This document shows, one piece after another, positions 6,474 through 8,553 of a DNA stretch of 8,553 nt (position 1 is its first letter; each line of letters starts with the position of its first letter). Both the position numbers and the translations under genes were made by a program. Source of the stretch: an uncultured Gemmatimonadota bacterium. GTDB lineage: Bacteria > Gemmatimonadota > Gemmatimonadetes > Gemmatimonadales > Gemmatimonadaceae. Below the pieces are notes generated by a model. That model was not told the DNA's origin. It made no database searches and saw only the letters and a program-made list of their open reading frames with translations. The stretch is taken from contig CAITQY010000748.1 of NCBI GenBank assembly GCA_903894655.1, positions 1-8,553 on the forward strand, written 5' to 3'.

Positions 6474-7790
6474 TTAGCGGCCCCCCGGCTCGTCGGTCTC
6501 GAGTGATTGCGGCAGGCCGACCGCCGCAATCAGGCCGTTGCAGACACACTGCCGACCGACCGTATCCACGAGCAGGCCGCCCTTGTTGACGTAGTCCTGC
6601 TCCGGTTCAGCAGGGCATCGATAGCCCACACGCCCGTCGTCGCGATAGTACGCGGTGCGTAGATAGCCCAGATCGCAGCGACGCTCACGTTCGAGCGTGG
6701 CCGGATGACCGGGCCATGACACGACCTTGAACGGGAAGCCGGTGGGTGAGGTGCGCGGGTCGGTACGGATTGCGAGATCGCCCCTCCGTGCATGATCGAG
6801 CACGGTGGCCTTGAGTGCGCTGTCGAAGCCCGACTCGTCGCAGTAGGCGAAGAGTGTGCCCACCTGAATGCCGGCCGCGCCTTCGGCGAGGGCGTGCTGC
6901 AGTTGGTGCGGCGACCCGGTGCCGCCGGCCAGCCAGAACGGGAGGCCAAGGTCACGCATCTTGGCCAGATCGACCGCGTCGCGCTCGCCGTAGATCGGCT
7001 CGCCCGTGGCCGACAGTGCCCCGCCACCACGGGCGGGCGCGTTGTGGCCGCCGGCCGCCGGGCCTTCTACCACGAAGCCGTCCACGCGCCCCGAGGCCTT
7101 TCTGGCGAGCGTGGCGGCCAGGGAATTCGCAGCCACGATGGCCAGGAAGCGCGGACGCGTGAGGTTGCGCGTCACGTCGGCGCCGTGCGCCACCGGATCG
7201 AAGGTGAGCAGCGGTGCGTCGACCGTGGCCACCCCGTCCACGTCGAAACGCAGCGTGGCCGGCTCGTGCAGGGCCAGACGGTCGAGGGCGAGCGGGATCT
7301 CGCGCGGAATGCCGGCCCCCATCAGCACGTAGTCCACGCCGGCCAGCATCGCGCCGTACAGCGACGCGAGATTCGGCAGCTGTAGCTTGGTGAGCAGATT
7401 GATCCCGACCACGCCATCGTGTCCGCGCTTGGCCAGAAACACTTCGACGAAGTTGGCGAGCATCGTGAGCTGCTGCCGCGCCACGCTCACGTGCTGCTTG
7501 TACAGCGGCAATAACTTGTATGGCTGTCCGGACTCGCGACCGTTGGGCAGGAAATAGCGGCGGAGTACGGCGGCGCCCACGTCGGGGATCGGGAAGGCGT
7601 CGATGGCGCGACGCATCTCGCCGTCGGTATCACCGTCCTGCAGACGTCGCACGAGCAGGGAATCGAGCGCCGTGCCGGAGACGACGCCCAGCTGGCCGAG
7701 GCGAGACACTTCGCGTGCGAGCAACCAGCGCGACACGCCGACGCCCATTCCGCCTTGGATGATGACCGGGAGGGAAGCCTGTGTAGTCAT
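6474..7790 (-). CDS. Nitronate monooxygenase / PfaD-like FMN-dependent TIM-barrel protein, probably truncated at the C-terminus
   Basis: A 438-residue flavoprotein of the nitronate monooxygenase (2-nitropropane dioxygenase)-like family, in the longer form that also includes PfaD-type enoyl reductases. Visible motifs: IIQGGMGVGVS (10-20), the N-terminal FMN-barrel signature; GVVSGTALD (35-43); VEGPAAGGHNAP (241-252) with H249 at the position of the catalytic or phosphate-loop histidine; WLAGGTGSP (286-294); GIQVGTLFAYCDES (307-320), the FMN phosphate site; and TDPRTSPTGFPFKV (343-356). A C-terminal part has four cysteines: C372 (RCDLGYLRTAY), C392 (YRCPAEP), C415 and C417 (QCVCNGL). The ATG at 7790-7788 is the first after an in-frame TGA seven codons... 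specifically six codons upstream; no clear ribosome site. The true substrate is unknown, since these annotations cover nitronate oxidation, enoyl reduction and other flavin chemistry. The TAA is followed by 50 in-frame, family-like codons, so this protein seems shortened. It lies 103 bases downstream of pilT on the same strand. Confidence 0.88.
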   Translation of the reverse strand: MTTQASLPVIIQGGMGVGVSRWLLAREVSRLGQLGVVSGTALDSLLVRRLQDGDTDGEMRRAIDAFPIPDVGAAVLRRYFLPNGRESGQPYKLLPLYKQHVSVARQQLTMLANFVEVFLAKRGHDGVVGINLLTKLQLPNLASLYGAMLAGVDYVLMGAGIPREIPLALDRLALHEPATLRFDVDGVATVDAPLLTFDPVAHGADVTRNLTRPRFLAIVAANSLAATLARKASGRVDGFVVEGPAAGGHNAPARGGGALSATGEPIYGERDAVDLAKMRDLGLPFWLAGGTGSPHQLQHALAEGAAGIQVGTLFAYCDESGFDSALKATVLDHARRGDLAIRTDPRTSPTGFPFKVVSWPGHPATLERERRCDLGYLRTAYYRDDGRVGYRCPAEPEQDYVNKGGLLVDTVGRQCVCNGLIAAVGLPQSLETDEPGGR

Positions 7791-7829
7791 AGACCCGAAG
7801 CATGATCAGGTCGCGGCGCGACGGCTGTC

Positions 7830-7862
7830 GGCGATTCCCGGGTGCGGCTGTAGTGAATCGCC
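7830..7862 (-). other. Hairpin between pilT and the flavoprotein gene
   Basis: GGCGATTC (7830-7837) and GAATCGCC (7855-7862) form a perfect 8-base stem around a 17-base loop in the 103-base gap after pilT. On the minus strand no T tract follows, so it is not a standard intrinsic terminator. It could be a transcript-stabilising or attenuating structure, or chance in GC-rich sequence. Confidence 0.4.
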
Positions 7863-7893
7863 TGACACAGGGGACGCCGGCGTTCCTCCGCCG

Positions 7894-8553
7894 CTACTCC
7901 TCGGCGGCGAGTCCGTCCAGGTTGTAGCCGAGCGCGCGCAGTCTGGAGGCCATGTCCTTCTTTTCGGCCGACTTCACGTACGCTTCCTCCGCTTCGATGG
8001 TCTTGCTCTTCACGAGGTGCATGAGCGCGTCGTTCAACGTTTCCATGCCCAGCTTCTTCTGGGTTTGGATGATGTTGTTGATCTGCACCGTCTTGCCTTC
8101 GCGGATCATCGAACTCACGGCCTTGTTCACGAGCAGGATTTCGCGCGCCGCGACCCGGCCGCCGCCGATCTTCTTGCACAGCGTCTGCGACACCACACCC
8201 TTGAGCGATTCGGCCAGCATGACGCGGATCTGATCCTGGCGGTCGGCGGGGAACTGATCGACGATGCGATTGATCGTGGACGCGGCCGTCGAGGTGTGCA
8301 ACGTGCCGAACACGAGGTGGCCGGTTTCGGCGGTTTCCAATGCAATGGCGATTGTCTCCAGATCGCGCAACTCGCCCACGAGAATGATGTCGGGATCTTC
8401 GCGCAGGGCGGCGCGCAGGGCGCTCTTGAACGATTGCGTGTGCACGCCGACCTGACGTTGCGTGATCAGACATTTCTTGCTCTGATGGACGAACTCGATC
8501 GGATCTTCGATGGTGATGATGTGATCGTGCCGCGAGCGGTTGACCAGATCGAC
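7894..8553 (-). CDS. pilT: Type IV pilus retraction ATPase PilT, C-terminal part (partial)
   Basis: The frame is open from the right edge to TAG at 7896-7894, giving 219 residues of what should be a protein of about 350; the N-terminal PAS-like domain and Walker A loop lie outside the window. PilT is the hexameric cytoplasmic ATPase that depolymerises type IV pili, driving twitching motility and DNA uptake. Numbering from the first visible residue: the Asp box ITIEDPIEF (13-21); SKKCLITQRQVGVHTQSF (25-42); Walker B DPDIILVGELRD (53-64); the His box TGHLVFGTLHTSTA (77-90); and SSMIREGKTVQI (147-158), which corresponds to the AIRNLIRE-type motif that distinguishes retraction ATPases. This motif and the end soon after favour PilT over PilB or GspE. 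The paralogue PilU is possible but less likely. It is followed on the same strand by the flavoprotein gene after 103 bases; a functional link is not evident. Confidence 0.94.
   Translation of the reverse strand, partial: VDLVNRSRHDHIITIEDPIEFVHQSKKCLITQRQVGVHTQSFKSALRAALREDPDIILVGELRDLETIAIALETAETGHLVFGTLHTSTAASTINRIVDQFPADRQDQIRVMLAESLKGVVSQTLCKKIGGGRVAAREILLVNKAVSSMIREGKTVQINNIIQTQKKLGMETLNDALMHLVKSKTIEAEEAYVKSAEKKDMASRLRALGYNLDGLAAEE

Noticed and set aside
6324..6476. Programmed stop-codon readthrough or recoding at the TAA
   Set aside because: TAA followed by G is not a known readthrough context and I see no obvious stimulatory structure; a nonsense mutation or sequence error is simpler.
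6792..7385. Plus-strand open frame of 197 codons within the flavoprotein gene
   Set aside because: It is the antisense shadow of a minus-strand gene with clear FMN-binding motifs.

Overview
The window looks like ordinary chromosomal sequence from a GC-rich bacterium. A secreted M28 peptidase, a very large secreted VPS10/BNR-repeat protein, a PQQ-type sugar dehydrogenase, a PilT ATPase and hairpin-rich intergenic repeats together suggest Gemmatimonadota or a similar soil/water lineage. That placement is an inference from gene content and style; there is no rRNA or other phylogenetic marker here. I see no phage, IS, CRISPR, tRNA or defence genes.

Layout, left to right. (1) 1-725, minus strand: N-terminal 241 residues of a secreted M28-type peptidase, running off the left edge. 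(2) 726-838: divergent intergenic region. (3) 839-3841, plus: a 1000-residue exported protein with eleven Asp-box (BNR) motifs, of the sortilin/VPS10-like propeller type, with a C-terminal Ig/FlgD-like part. (4) 3842-4028: a large inverted repeat with a nested intrinsic terminator, followed by a promoter that appears to give a leaderless mRNA. (5) 4029-4934, plus: histone-deacetylase-family deacetylase. (6) 4975-6144, plus: exported soluble PQQ-dependent sugar dehydrogenase, 40 bases downstream and probably co-transcribed. (7) 6145-6320: a 170-base dyad of regularly spaced octamers between two convergent genes. (8) 6321-7790, minus: a nitronate monooxygenase/PfaD-like flavoprotein whose reading frame is cut by an in-frame TAA 50 codons before its apparent original stop. 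(9) 7894-8553, minus: C-terminal 219 residues of the type IV pilus retraction ATPase PilT, running off the right edge.

The genes do not form one pathway. Three of the proteins (M28 peptidase, BNR protein, sugar dehydrogenase) carry Sec signal peptides, which points to extracytoplasmic peptide and sugar scavenging. The divergent peptidase/BNR pair may share regulation. The most useful observations are the nonsense codon in the nitronate monooxygenase gene, which an automated annotation would hide, and the two architecturally similar but sequence-unrelated intergenic dyads. I found no convincing evidence of a wholly new biological system.
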